This document shows positions 25,469 to 33,697 of a stretch of 64,000 nt of DNA, piece by piece. Source of the stretch: Pseudovibrio sp947494035 (GTDB lineage Bacteria > Pseudomonadota > Alphaproteobacteria > Rhizobiales > Stappiaceae); contig CANLTN010000006.1 in NCBI GenBank assembly GCA_947494035.1, positions 62,001-126,000 on the forward strand, in the 5' to 3' direction. The position numbers and the translations under genes were made by a program. Below the pieces are notes generated by a model, which was given only the letters and a program-made list of their open reading frames with translations, did no database searches and had not been told where the DNA came from. Positions within the stretch are counted from its first letter, which is position 1, and each line of letters begins with the position of its first letter.

Positions 25469-26455
25469 ATGCGTGCTGTTGTCTGTTCAGAGTTCGGGCC
25501 ACCGGAAGCTTTGCGCGTTGAGGATGTTGACGTTAAAGAGCCGCGGAAAGGCCAGGTGCGAATTGCGGTGGAAGCCGCAGGGGTTAACTTTCCCGATACG
25601 CTGGTGATAGCGGGGAAGTATCAGATCAAGCCGCCAATGCCGTTTATTCCGGGCGGAGAAATCGCCGGGCGCATTGCAGCCGTGGGTGAGGGCGTGACGG
25701 ATTTTGTGCCGGGTGATCCAGTGATGGCGCTTCTTCTGCAACAGGGCGGGTTTGCAGAAGAGGTTGTGGTCCCGGCGTCTACAGTGCTCAAGCGGCCTGA
25801 AACCATGTCGGCTCAGGCTGCTGCGGGCTTTACTATGACTTACGGCACCTCGATGCATGCGTTGAAGCAGCGTGCGCAGTTGCAACCGGGCGAGACTTTG
25901 CTGGTGCTGGGAGCCGGTGGAGGCGTTGGCCTCACTGCTGTTGAGATTGGCAAGGTGATGGGCGCCAGGGTGATTGCGGCGGCCAGCTCAGCGGAGAAGC
26001 TGGAGGCTGCACGTCAGGCCGGAGCTGATGAGCTGATCAATTATTCCACGCAGGACCTGAGAACGCGCCTGAAGGAAATCACCGGCAAGGCTGGGGTTGA
26101 TGTGGTCTACGATCCTGTGGGCGGAGATCTGTTTGAGCAGGCACTACGCTCCACCGGCTGGAATGGCCGTGCGCTGGTTGTGGGCTTTGCTGCGGGCGAT
26201 ATCCCGACTATCCCGACCAACCTGACTTTGCTGAAGGGCTGCGCCATTCTGGGCGTTTTCTGGGGTTCCTTCCGTATGAGGGAACCGGAGAAGGACGCCG
26301 CGAACTTCTCTGAGCTGTTTAAGTGGGTTGAGGAAGGCAAGATCAAACCGAGTGTAAGCCGGAGCTACACTTTGGAAGAAGCGCCTCTGGCCCTTCGAGA
26401 TCTCATGGAGAGACGGGTCATCGGCAAGGTCGTTCTGGAAACGGGGAGAGCGTGA
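25469..26455 (+). CDS. NADPH:quinone oxidoreductase-like MDR protein
   Basis: This zeta-crystallin-like medium-chain oxidoreductase has 328 residues. An N-terminal GroES-like part is followed by a Rossmann domain with LGAGGGVGLTAVEIGK at about 147-162, and no zinc ligands are present. It reduces enones, quinones or enoyl-CoA type substrates with NADPH. A strong GGGAGGG ribosome site precedes the ATG. It overlaps the following SDR gene and sits behind the TetR-like operator shared with the acyl-CoA catabolic genes. It may therefore act in that pathway. Confidence 0.9.
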   Translation: MRAVVCSEFGPPEALRVEDVDVKEPRKGQVRIAVEAAGVNFPDTLVIAGKYQIKPPMPFIPGGEIAGRIAAVGEGVTDFVPGDPVMALLLQQGGFAEEVVVPASTVLKRPETMSAQAAAGFTMTYGTSMHALKQRAQLQPGETLLVLGAGGGVGLTAVEIGKVMGARVIAAASSAEKLEAARQAGADELINYSTQDLRTRLKEITGKAGVDVVYDPVGGDLFEQALRSTGWNGRALVVGFAAGDIPTIPTNLTLLKGCAILGVFWGSFRMREPEKDAANFSELFKWVEEGKIKPSVSRSYTLEEAPLALRDLMERRVIGKVVLETGRA

Positions 26456-26457
26456 TC

Positions 26458-27249
26458 ATGCAACCTAGGTTTGCAGGGCAAACAGCCCTGATTACAGGTG
26501 CGGGCAGTGGTATCGGGCGTGCAACGGCAATTCGTCTGGCTGAAGAAGGCGCTGCTGTAGCGCTTGTCGATCTCAACGAGAAGGGCTTGAACGCGACCGC
26601 AGAGATGCTCCCGGAAGGTTCCAGCTCCGGGGTCTACGTGCTCAACGTGGCCGATGAAGAAGCTGTGGAGCGCTGCGTTGGGGAAGTTGAGAGTTCTTTG
26701 GGCGGCATCAGCGTGCTTTGCAATAATGCTGGCATCATCTGTGAGGGCTCATGGGGTGGAAGCCACGAGAAGTTTGCTGACTGGATCAAGGTTTATGAGG
26801 TGAATGTACTCGGGGCCATGTTGTTCACCAAGTACACCAAGGAACAGCTCAAGGCCTCAGGTAAAGGTTCCATCGTAAATACGGCATCTGTTGCTGGAAT
26901 CAGAGGAGGGGCCGGTGGCAATGCTTACAGCGCTTCCAAGGCGGCACTTATCAACTTCACCAAGACATCCGCCTGTGACTTTGGTGCAGATGGTGTGCGC
27001 GTCAATGCGGTTTGTCCGGGGCTTATTGAGACCGGCATGACCAAACCTGTATTCGACTATGCGCGAAACACGGGCAAGGAAGCCAAGCTCGGTACCAGAG
27101 CAGAACTGCGTCGTCACGGCGAACCAACTGAAGTTGCGGCAACAATCGCGTTTCTTGCCAGCAGTGATGCCAGCTTCATCACTGGTCAGGCGCTTGCTGT
27201 GGATGGCGGAAACACGTCCTCTCTCAATATGCCGGGTATGAAGGTCTGA
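26458..27249 (+). CDS. Short-chain dehydrogenase/reductase
   Basis: This classical SDR has 263 residues. TGAGSGIG lies near 14-21, NNAG near 88, and catalytic YSASKA near 156. It ends with DGGNTSSLN. The ATG at 26458 follows directly on the oxidoreductase stop, and a GTG at 26452 is also possible. It forms a two-gene operon with the upstream oxidoreductase. It probably oxidises a hydroxyacyl or ring alcohol, but the substrate is unknown. Confidence 0.9.
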   Translation: MQPRFAGQTALITGAGSGIGRATAIRLAEEGAAVALVDLNEKGLNATAEMLPEGSSSGVYVLNVADEEAVERCVGEVESSLGGISVLCNNAGIICEGSWGGSHEKFADWIKVYEVNVLGAMLFTKYTKEQLKASGKGSIVNTASVAGIRGGAGGNAYSASKAALINFTKTSACDFGADGVRVNAVCPGLIETGMTKPVFDYARNTGKEAKLGTRAELRRHGEPTEVAATIAFLASSDASFITGQALAVDGGNTSSLNMPGMKV

Positions 27250-27275
27250 GGTGAGAGTGGGGAGCCGATAAAGAA

Positions 27276-27318
27276 GAGCCAGTCTGCAACATCGGGCAAT
27301 GCTGTTGCGGACTGGCTC
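27276..27318. terminator. Hairpin between convergent SDR and acyl-CoA dehydrogenase genes
   Basis: AGCCAGTCTGCAACA pairs with TGTTGCGGACTGGCT over 15 bp with one wobble, flanked by G-C, around an 11-base loop. It lies just after the SDR gene. No T-run follows directly, so its action as an intrinsic terminator is uncertain. Confidence 0.55.
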
Positions 27319-27403
27319 CTGCCGATCCAAAGGGGTGGATCAGATAGCAGTGATTATGAAATCACTTTTGAAATAATCACAAGTATAAATACGTATTATT
27401 TAG

Positions 27404-28519
27404 CTATAGACCCCGTTTTTTTAGCAATGCATCTACATGATGAGCGCTATCCCCGAGCATTTCTGTTAGGACTCGGTCGCGTTTCATGAACAACCCAATA
27501 TCAACTTCATCGGTCATTCCAATTCCACCATGCATCTGCACAGCTTCTTCTGTTGCAATGCGGGAAACCTTAGCCACCTTTGCTTTTGCAGCGCGTGTAA
27601 GCTCATCTGAACTATCTGAAGTTGTATCTATTGCTCTTTGCGCGGCTGAGATGAGTGAGGCTGTTTGCTCAATCTGGCAGTAAAGATCGGCCAAACGGTG
27701 TTGAAGTGCTTGAAACATGCCGATAGGCACGCCAAACTGCTTTCGTTCACCCAGATAAGCCGTAGTCCGCTCGGCAACTTCTCTCGCAACTCCAAGTTGC
27801 TCTGAGGCGGCAATGGCGCGACCTGAACGCAGGGTAGCTTCCAACACGGCTGCGCCTTGCTCGAGAGGACACAGCAGGTCCTTCCCATCCAGATGCAGAT
27901 TGGTGATCTGAATGTTTGCAGCATTGCGGCTGTCCACCATCGCGTTGCGCTCGATCTCAACTTCTGCTGCACTTGGGTCTACGAGGAAGAGGCCCGTTTC
28001 ATCTCCGCTCTTTGCAACCACGATCAACCGGTCTGCATTGTAGCCGTCAAACACCGCACGTTTGCGTGCATTAAGAATAAAACCGTTGCCATCTGGCTCC
28101 GCTGTGGCTTTGATGCGGGATGGGTTGTGCTTTGCGCCCTCGTCAATAGCCAGCGCAATGACCACATCCCCCGTTGCGATTTTAGGTCCCCACTCACGCA
28201 GATGCTCACCGCCTGACTGACGAAGAGCGACGGCGCTCAAAACGGCGGTTGAAAGGAAAGGGGAGGCTGTCAGGTTGCGGCCCATCTCCTCAGCCACAAG
28301 GCCAGCAGCGCGGTGCCCGGAGTCGTATCCGCCAGCGTCTTCCGGCAAGAGCATGCCGAACCAGCCCATATCAGCCAGTGTTTTGTGGAGTTGCTGGTTA
28401 AAACCAAGAGCCTTCTTCTGGTCCCGGATGTCACGCAAGGCCTGCACAGGAGCGTGTTCTGACATGAAGCCAGCGGCGGAGTCCTTCAGAAGAGTTTCTT
28501 CAGAGCTAAAAAGTTCCAT
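27404..28519 (-). CDS. Acyl-CoA dehydrogenase (short subunit)
   Basis: This acyl-CoA dehydrogenase-fold protein has 371 residues, somewhat short. It has an N-terminal helical domain, a central beta domain (NGFILNARKRAVFDG) and a C-terminal helical domain with AVQMHGGIGMTDEVD. It uses FAD to introduce an alpha-beta double bond. It is the last gene of a minus-strand set of three such enzymes. It lies 11 bp after the next one, so the two may form a heteromeric enzyme like the steroid-type dehydrogenases. That pairing is inferred from spacing and unequal size only. Confidence 0.88.
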   Translation of the reverse strand: MELFSSEETLLKDSAAGFMSEHAPVQALRDIRDQKKALGFNQQLHKTLADMGWFGMLLPEDAGGYDSGHRAAGLVAEEMGRNLTASPFLSTAVLSAVALRQSGGEHLREWGPKIATGDVVIALAIDEGAKHNPSRIKATAEPDGNGFILNARKRAVFDGYNADRLIVVAKSGDETGLFLVDPSAAEVEIERNAMVDSRNAANIQITNLHLDGKDLLCPLEQGAAVLEATLRSGRAIAASEQLGVAREVAERTTAYLGERKQFGVPIGMFQALQHRLADLYCQIEQTASLISAAQRAIDTTSDSSDELTRAAKAKVAKVSRIATEEAVQMHGGIGMTDEVDIGLFMKRDRVLTEMLGDSAHHVDALLKKRGL

Positions 28520-28530
28520 GTTTTCTCTCC

Positions 28531-29721
28531 TTAACCCAGTGATGGCAGGCGCAGCACTGCCTTTGAAATGATGGAGAGCATGATCTCTGACGTTCCGCCC
28601 TCAATACTGTTGCCCTTGGAGCGCAGCCAGGAGGCTGACTGATTTCCAATCCCGCCGTTTTCCTCTGGGCCTGAAAGTGCTTCCAACCCGCCAGCTTGCA
28701 CAACAAGGCTCTGGCGGCGTTTGTTTAATTCAGTGCCTAAGTACTTTAGCTCTGCAGAGCGGGCGCCGAGCTGGTTGCCAGCACGGTGAAAGTCTTTTGC
28801 TGCAGCAAGGTGAGCCGTCAGCGCCATTTCATCCACGAGGAAATCACCGATGTCTGCGCGCAGCAGCGGGTCATCCAGACGGCCAGTTTCATCCAAGCCG
28901 ATGGACTTAGCAGCGGTTTCATATAGGCCTGCGGAGCCGCCGAAGATCGCATCAAGGTTGCTGACCATTTCGCGTTCATGGGTCAGCAGATATTTGGCGA
29001 TGGTCCAGCCGTTGCCGCGCTCATCAACCACGTTCTCCATAGGCACCTTCACTTCGTCAAAGAAGGTTTCGCAAAATGGAGAACTGCCGGAAATCAGGCG
29101 AATCGGCTTGGTCGAAACACCCTCACTGGCCATATCGAACAGCAGGAATGAGATGCCCTTATGCTTTTTCGCGTCTGGTTCAGTGCGCACCAGCGCAAAT
29201 ATCCAGTCGGCTTTGTCGGCGTAGGAGGTCCAGATCTTCTGCCCGGAGACGAGGAAATGGTCGCCCATGTCAACGCCTTTGGTCTGAACCGAGGCGAGAT
29301 CTGAGCCGGAACCCGGTTCTGAATAGCCCTGACACCAGCGAATTTCACCGCGAGCGATCTTTGGCAGGTGTTCCAGCTTTTGTTCGTGGGAGCCGTATTC
29401 GAGTAGGGCAGGGCCAAGCATCCAGATGCCGAAGCTTTCCAACGGAGAGAGGGCGTTGATGCGCGTCATCTCTTCTTTGAGGATTTTGACTTCATCGCCG
29501 GTCAGGCCGCCACCGCCATATTCTTTCGGCCAGTGTGGCACGGTCCAACCGCGCGCGGCCATGCGCTCCAGCCATAGTTTTTGTGCTTCGGATTTGAAGG
29601 TCCAGTTTCGACCACCCCAGCAGATATCATCTTCAACGGTAACCGCTTTTCGTATTTCCTGCGGACAGTTCTCTTGCAGCCATGCCCGTGTTTCCATGCG
29701 GAATTCATCAAGTGACGTCAT
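28531..29721 (-). CDS. Acyl-CoA dehydrogenase (long subunit)
   Basis: This protein of 396 residues starts at the ATG at 29721, behind AGGGAG; a longer upstream frame has no ribosome site. It has the family signatures WCQGYSEPGSGSDLASVQT in the FAD/substrate region and SIEGGTSEIMLSIISK at the C-terminus. It follows a hairpin that separates it from the third dehydrogenase gene. It is coupled closely to the short-subunit gene downstream. The substrate is unknown, but the region looks like branched or cyclic acyl-CoA catabolism. Confidence 0.9.
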   Translation of the reverse strand: MTSLDEFRMETRAWLQENCPQEIRKAVTVEDDICWGGRNWTFKSEAQKLWLERMAARGWTVPHWPKEYGGGGLTGDEVKILKEEMTRINALSPLESFGIWMLGPALLEYGSHEQKLEHLPKIARGEIRWCQGYSEPGSGSDLASVQTKGVDMGDHFLVSGQKIWTSYADKADWIFALVRTEPDAKKHKGISFLLFDMASEGVSTKPIRLISGSSPFCETFFDEVKVPMENVVDERGNGWTIAKYLLTHEREMVSNLDAIFGGSAGLYETAAKSIGLDETGRLDDPLLRADIGDFLVDEMALTAHLAAAKDFHRAGNQLGARSAELKYLGTELNKRRQSLVVQAGGLEALSGPEENGGIGNQSASWLRSKGNSIEGGTSEIMLSIISKAVLRLPSLG

Positions 29722-29757
29722 TGCGTTCTCCCTGTTTTGGAGTGCATATGAAAAGAA

Positions 29758-29781
29758 AAAGGTGAGCAATTGCCCACCTTT
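29758..29781 (-). terminator. Palindromic terminator/attenuator between two acyl-CoA dehydrogenase genes
   Basis: On the minus strand AAAGGTGGGCAATTGC followed by TCACCTTT forms a 24-bp near-perfect palindrome that runs into TTTTTCTTTTC. It begins 5 bp after the stop codon of the upstream gene and 37 bp before the next start. This position fits partial termination that lowers expression of the two distal genes. Confidence 0.65.
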
Positions 29782-29785
29782 CTGA

Positions 29786-31045
29786 TTAGATCTTCTCTTG
29801 AGTGTGTCTGCGCAGTTCCGCGCGGCCAATGAAGTTGCGGTGCACCGCGTCCGGCCCATCTGCAAAGCGCAGCGTGCGTAGTCCCATCCAGTTGGCTGCC
29901 AGCGGGGTATCCTGCGAGATGCCCTGACCGCCAAACATCTGCATGGCCTCATCCGTGACTTTCAGCGCCATGCGTGGTGCCACGACCTTGATCTGGCTGA
30001 TCCAGAAGGCTGCTTCACGGCCCGAAGCGTTGTCCATCATCCATGCTGCTTTGAGGCAGAGGAGGCGGGCCTGTTCAATCTCCATGCGGCATTCAGCGAC
30101 AATGTCGAAGTTTGCACCCAGCTTGTAGAGCGGCTTGCCGAAGGCTTCGCGATTGATGGCGCGTTTACACATCAATTCCAGAGCTTGTTCTGCCTGGCCA
30201 ATTGCGCGCATGCAGTGGTGAATACGGCCCGGCCCAAGACGGCCCTGCGCTACTGCAAAACCGGCACCTTCCTGCAAAAGCAGGTTTTCGGCAGGAACGC
30301 GCACATTTTCAAAGCGCAGGTGCATGTGACCGTGTGGAGCGTGGTCATGACCGAAGACCTGCATAGGGCGTAGTTTGGTGATGCCCGGTGTGTTGGCATC
30401 CACCACGATCATGGAATGCTGCTGGTGCTTGTTGCCCGCAGTTGGCGTGTGCACCATGGTGATGTAAACAGCGCAGCGTGGATCACCGGCACCGGAAGAC
30501 CACCACTTCTCGCCGTTCAGCACGTAATCGTCGCCATCACGAACGCAGGTCATGCTAATGTTGGTTGCGTCAGAAGAGCCGTGGTCCGGTTCGGTCATAA
30601 GATAGGCAGAGCGAATCTCACCCTCAAGCAAACGCTTGAGCCATTTCTCCTTCATCTCTTCGGAGCCATAGCGCTCAAACACTTCCATGTTGCCGGTGTC
30701 AGGTGCAGCGCAGTTGAAGACCTCTGGCGCGAGTGGAGATTTCCCCATTTCTTCAGCCAGATAGGCGTATTCAACGGTGCTGAGACCATAGCCGCGCTCG
30801 GAACCAGTGAGCCAGAAGTTCCAAAGACCCTTCTCGCGAGCACTTGCCTTCAGGCCTTCCAGAATCTCTTTCTGGCGCGGTGTGTATTCCCAGCGATCCC
30901 CAACGGAAACCTCATCATGGAATTCCTGTTCAAGTGGCATGATCTCATCGCGGATCATGCTGCGCACCTGCTCAATGAGTGGTGCTACACGCTTGCTGAC
31001 GCCAAGGTCCATAGCTGGACGTTCGGCTAATATAGTGTCGCTCAT
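29786..31045 (-). CDS. Acyl-CoA dehydrogenase (ACAD10/11-like)
   Basis: This protein of 419 residues starts at the ATG at 31045, with GGGAGGG upstream. It has AYLMTEPDHGSSDATNI in the substrate region, NGEKWWSSGAGDPRC, and an AMQMFGGQGISQDTPLA C-terminal motif. The sequence style matches the dehydrogenase domain of ACAD10/11 and LvaC. These act with a kinase on 4-hydroxyacyl-CoA. A kinase of the right family (33698-34735) is in the divergent operon. It is the first gene of the minus-strand unit, facing the shared TetR-like operator. Confidence 0.9.
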   Translation of the reverse strand: MSDTILAERPAMDLGVSKRVAPLIEQVRSMIRDEIMPLEQEFHDEVSVGDRWEYTPRQKEILEGLKASAREKGLWNFWLTGSERGYGLSTVEYAYLAEEMGKSPLAPEVFNCAAPDTGNMEVFERYGSEEMKEKWLKRLLEGEIRSAYLMTEPDHGSSDATNISMTCVRDGDDYVLNGEKWWSSGAGDPRCAVYITMVHTPTAGNKHQQHSMIVVDANTPGITKLRPMQVFGHDHAPHGHMHLRFENVRVPAENLLLQEGAGFAVAQGRLGPGRIHHCMRAIGQAEQALELMCKRAINREAFGKPLYKLGANFDIVAECRMEIEQARLLCLKAAWMMDNASGREAAFWISQIKVVAPRMALKVTDEAMQMFGGQGISQDTPLAANWMGLRTLRFADGPDAVHRNFIGRAELRRHTQEKI

Positions 31046-31218
31046 GATTGGCCCTCCCAAGACTTCTGAGCTCTTTTATCTTCACCGTGCTGTGGATAAA
31101 AACCACGTTATATCAAAGGGATATGTGATCATGGGTTCCCACGCACAATCCAGACCCAAAGCTGGAGAGACAAAAGATGGTCTGCAAAAATTTTGCTTTA
31201 CAACTGATGATCTACCGA

Positions 31219-31238
31219 AACATACTACTGAGTATGTT
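31219..31238. promoter_or_regulatory. Candidate TetR-type operator in divergent promoter region
   Basis: AACATACTACTGAGTATGTT is a perfect 8-bp inverted repeat around ACTG. It lies in the 348-bp region between the divergent dehydrogenase and SDR operons. The copy at 25430-25449 is nearly identical. A single dimeric repressor could switch all three units. Confidence 0.7.
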
Positions 31239-31393
31239 GTCAACTGTACGCGTTGATGGGCACGCTTGATCATTGGTTTAAGGTGGGTTGTCCAAAAGTG
31301 GTTATTGGCTGGTCCAACGAGGGATGAGCGAAAGCCAACTTGCGCGAGATATGGTTGCAAAACGAAGAACACTAAGGGAGGTAGGGTTTCTTC

Positions 31394-32224
31394 ATGAGCT
31401 ATCTTGAGGAATTGTTTGGAGTACCGGGCAAAACAGCACTGGTAACAGGCGGTGGAACCGGAATCGGCCGCATGGTTGCCACAGCGCTTGCAGAAGGCGG
31501 TGCACGTGTTCTGATTTGCTCTCGCAAACTGGATGTGGTGGAGAAAGCGGCAGAAGAGATCAATGCCGACCTGAGCCGCAACAATGCGGAACCATCCGGA
31601 TCAGTGGAGGCGTTTCAAGGGGATGTGGGCTCCGAGGAAGGTGTCGACAAGCTTGTTGCTGCCTTTCGTGAGCGCAGCCCGAAGCTCGACATTCTGGTCA
31701 ACAATGCAGGTGTCAGCTGGGGTGAGCCGTTAGGGGCTTTCTCTTACCATGCGTGGAGCCGCGTGATGGACGTGAATGTGGCTGGCCTGTTCCATCTGAC
31801 ACAGACATTACTACCGGAACTGAAGGAAAGTGGTAGTCTGGAAGATCCGGCGCGCGTGATTAATCTTGGCTCTGTTATGGGCTCTACCCCGATCGGTGAT
31901 GGTGCTTATTCCTATTCCGCATCCAAAGCAGCAGTGCACCAGCTTACGCGCATTCTTGCCAAAGAAATGGCGCGAAAGAACATTACGTTCAACGGCTTCG
32001 CACCGGGTCCATTCCAGTCCCGGATGACCGCGTTTGCGACGGATACCGAGCAGAAAGTGGAATTCGTCAGCAAAGGCGTGCCTCTAAAGCGCATCGGACA
32101 TCCCAACGATATTGCAGGTGCTACGCTCTTCCTGTGTGGCAAGGGCGGGTCCTATGTCACGGGTGAGGTGCTCCCGCTCGATGGCGGCATTCACGTAGCG
32201 ACTGGTGGCAACCTGTTTGGGTAA
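31394..32224 (+). CDS. Short-chain dehydrogenase/reductase
   Basis: This SDR has 276 residues. TGGGTGIG is near 18-25, NNAG near 102, and catalytic YSYSASKAA near 176. It ends in DGGIHVATGG. The strong ribosome site AGGGAGGTAGGG lies 9 bp or so before the ATG. It begins a plus-strand operon SDR-MaoC-SDR-kinase. Its role as a hydroxyacyl-CoA or alcohol dehydrogenase in the same catabolic pathway is inferred. Confidence 0.9.
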   Translation: MSYLEELFGVPGKTALVTGGGTGIGRMVATALAEGGARVLICSRKLDVVEKAAEEINADLSRNNAEPSGSVEAFQGDVGSEEGVDKLVAAFRERSPKLDILVNNAGVSWGEPLGAFSYHAWSRVMDVNVAGLFHLTQTLLPELKESGSLEDPARVINLGSVMGSTPIGDGAYSYSASKAAVHQLTRILAKEMARKNITFNGFAPGPFQSRMTAFATDTEQKVEFVSKGVPLKRIGHPNDIAGATLFLCGKGGSYVTGEVLPLDGGIHVATGGNLFG

Positions 32225-32236
32225 AGAGGGGTTCTT

Positions 32237-32707
32237 ATGGAACTGACCGTGGAAGAGCTTGAGAGCAAAGTGGGCGAGCAAGTCGGTATGTCTGACTGGG
32301 TCACCGTAGATCAGGAAATGATCTCCGCATTCGGAAAACTGACGTTTGATGAGCAGTTTATCCATATGGACCCTGAGCGCGCAAAGGCAGAAACGCCGTT
32401 TGGTGGCACGATTGCCCATGGGTTTCTCACGCTCTCCCTCGCCAGCAAGTTTGCAGTTGAAGCCCTGCCCGTTGTGAGAGGGCGGACCATGGGCATCAAC
32501 TATGGTTTCAATAAGATCCGCTTTTTGCATCCCGTCGCCAGTGGTAAGCGTATTCGTGGACGCTTCACGCTGGACACTCTGACCCGCAAGGGAGATGGGC
32601 AGATCCTTCAGGAGTTTGGTCTTGCAATCGAGATCGAGGGCGTTGAGAGCCCCGCGTTGGTCGCAAAGTGGCTGACAATGACGTATTTTGAGGAGGTATC
32701 TGCATGA
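32237..32707 (+). CDS. MaoC-like (R)-enoyl-CoA hydratase
   Basis: This single hot-dog-fold protein has 156 residues. It carries the hydratase-2 signature: Asp and His in FDEQFIHMDPERA and the GGTIAHGFLTLSL segment. It hydrates enoyl-CoA to (R)-3-hydroxyacyl-CoA. Its last bases overlap the following SDR start (ATGA), so the two are coupled. Together they make the hydratase and (R)-hydroxyacyl dehydrogenase pair found fused in peroxisomal MFE-2. Confidence 0.92.
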   Translation: MELTVEELESKVGEQVGMSDWVTVDQEMISAFGKLTFDEQFIHMDPERAKAETPFGGTIAHGFLTLSLASKFAVEALPVVRGRTMGINYGFNKIRFLHPVASGKRIRGRFTLDTLTRKGDGQILQEFGLAIEIEGVESPALVAKWLTMTYFEEVSA

Positions 32708-33615
32708 CGCAGGATACAATGAACTTTGCCGGACAGGTCGCAATCATCACCGGTGCTGGTGGTGGGCTTGGCCGTCTTTATGCGCTGGACCTTGCTGCCC
32801 GTGGCGCAGCAGTGGTTGTGAATGATCTGGGCGGCGCGGTGGATGGCTCCGGCTCATCTGCAACGGCTGCCGAGACCGTTGTTGAAGAGATCATCGCCGC
32901 TGGTGGCAAAGCGATTGCCAATGCAGCCGATGTGACGGATGAAGCTGCGGTGAACGCCATGGTTGCCGAGGCTGTTGAGGCATTCGGGCGCGTCGATATC
33001 CTCATCAACAATGCAGGTATTCTGCGCGACAAGTCTTTCGCCAAGATGGAAATGTCCAGTTGGAACAAGGTGGTAGAGGTGCACCTCACCGGTGCTGCGC
33101 TTTGCACCAAGGCTGTCTGGAACGTGATGAAAGAGCAAGGTTATGGCCGCATTGTCATGACCACGTCTCCATCTGGTATCTACGGCAACTTTGGACAGGC
33201 CAACTACGGCGCTGCGAAAGCGGGGCTGTGGGGCATGATGAATACGCTCGGTATCGAAGGTGCCAAGAACAACATTCACATCAACTGCATCGCGCCTTCT
33301 GCGGGTACCCGCATGACGGAAAGCATCATGGATGCGGGAACTCTCAAAATGCTGGCACCTGAAAACATCACGCCTGCTGTGGTGTTCCTGTGTTCTGACG
33401 CTGCGCCAAACCGCAAGGTGCTTGTGGCAGCTGCTGGCACGTACACACTGGCAGAGATGGTGGAAACACAGGGCATTCATCTGCCAGAAGCAGAGCGCAC
33501 ACCAGAGGCGATTGCTGCCAACTGGGACCGGATTGCCGACCGTACAAATGCAGAGCCGGTGGGCAGCGCCATGGAAGGTGTGGCCAAGCTGGTAAAGGCA
33601 ATGGTGAACGCCTGA
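32704..33615 (+). CDS. SDR of the MFE-2 (R)-3-hydroxyacyl-CoA dehydrogenase type
   Basis: This protein of 303 residues is close in layout to the dehydrogenase domain of peroxisomal multifunctional enzyme 2. It has TGAGGGLG, the insert VVNDLGGAVDGSG, IVMTTSPSGIYGNFGQ and YGAAKAG. It oxidises (R)-3-hydroxyacyl-CoA with NAD+. It is translationally coupled to the MaoC hydratase upstream, which supports a joint step in beta-oxidation of an unusual acid. A C-terminal tail of about 45 residues follows the core. Confidence 0.92.
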   Translation: MTQDTMNFAGQVAIITGAGGGLGRLYALDLAARGAAVVVNDLGGAVDGSGSSATAAETVVEEIIAAGGKAIANAADVTDEAAVNAMVAEAVEAFGRVDILINNAGILRDKSFAKMEMSSWNKVVEVHLTGAALCTKAVWNVMKEQGYGRIVMTTSPSGIYGNFGQANYGAAKAGLWGMMNTLGIEGAKNNIHINCIAPSAGTRMTESIMDAGTLKMLAPENITPAVVFLCSDAAPNRKVLVAAAGTYTLAEMVETQGIHLPEAERTPEAIAANWDRIADRTNAEPVGSAMEGVAKLVKAMVNA

Positions 33616-33697
33616 TCAGAAGAAAAACAGAGTGTCTGGCTGGTCAAGGGGCGGCTTGCAGCCAGGCAACCAAATGTTTCATGGAAGAGGGGAGCCC

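Noticed and set aside
28531..29952. A longer version of the second acyl-CoA dehydrogenase starting at 29952
   Set aside because: The extra 77 residues are Arg/Cys-rich with no family match and would run through a terminator hairpin. The ATG at 29721 has a good ribosome site.
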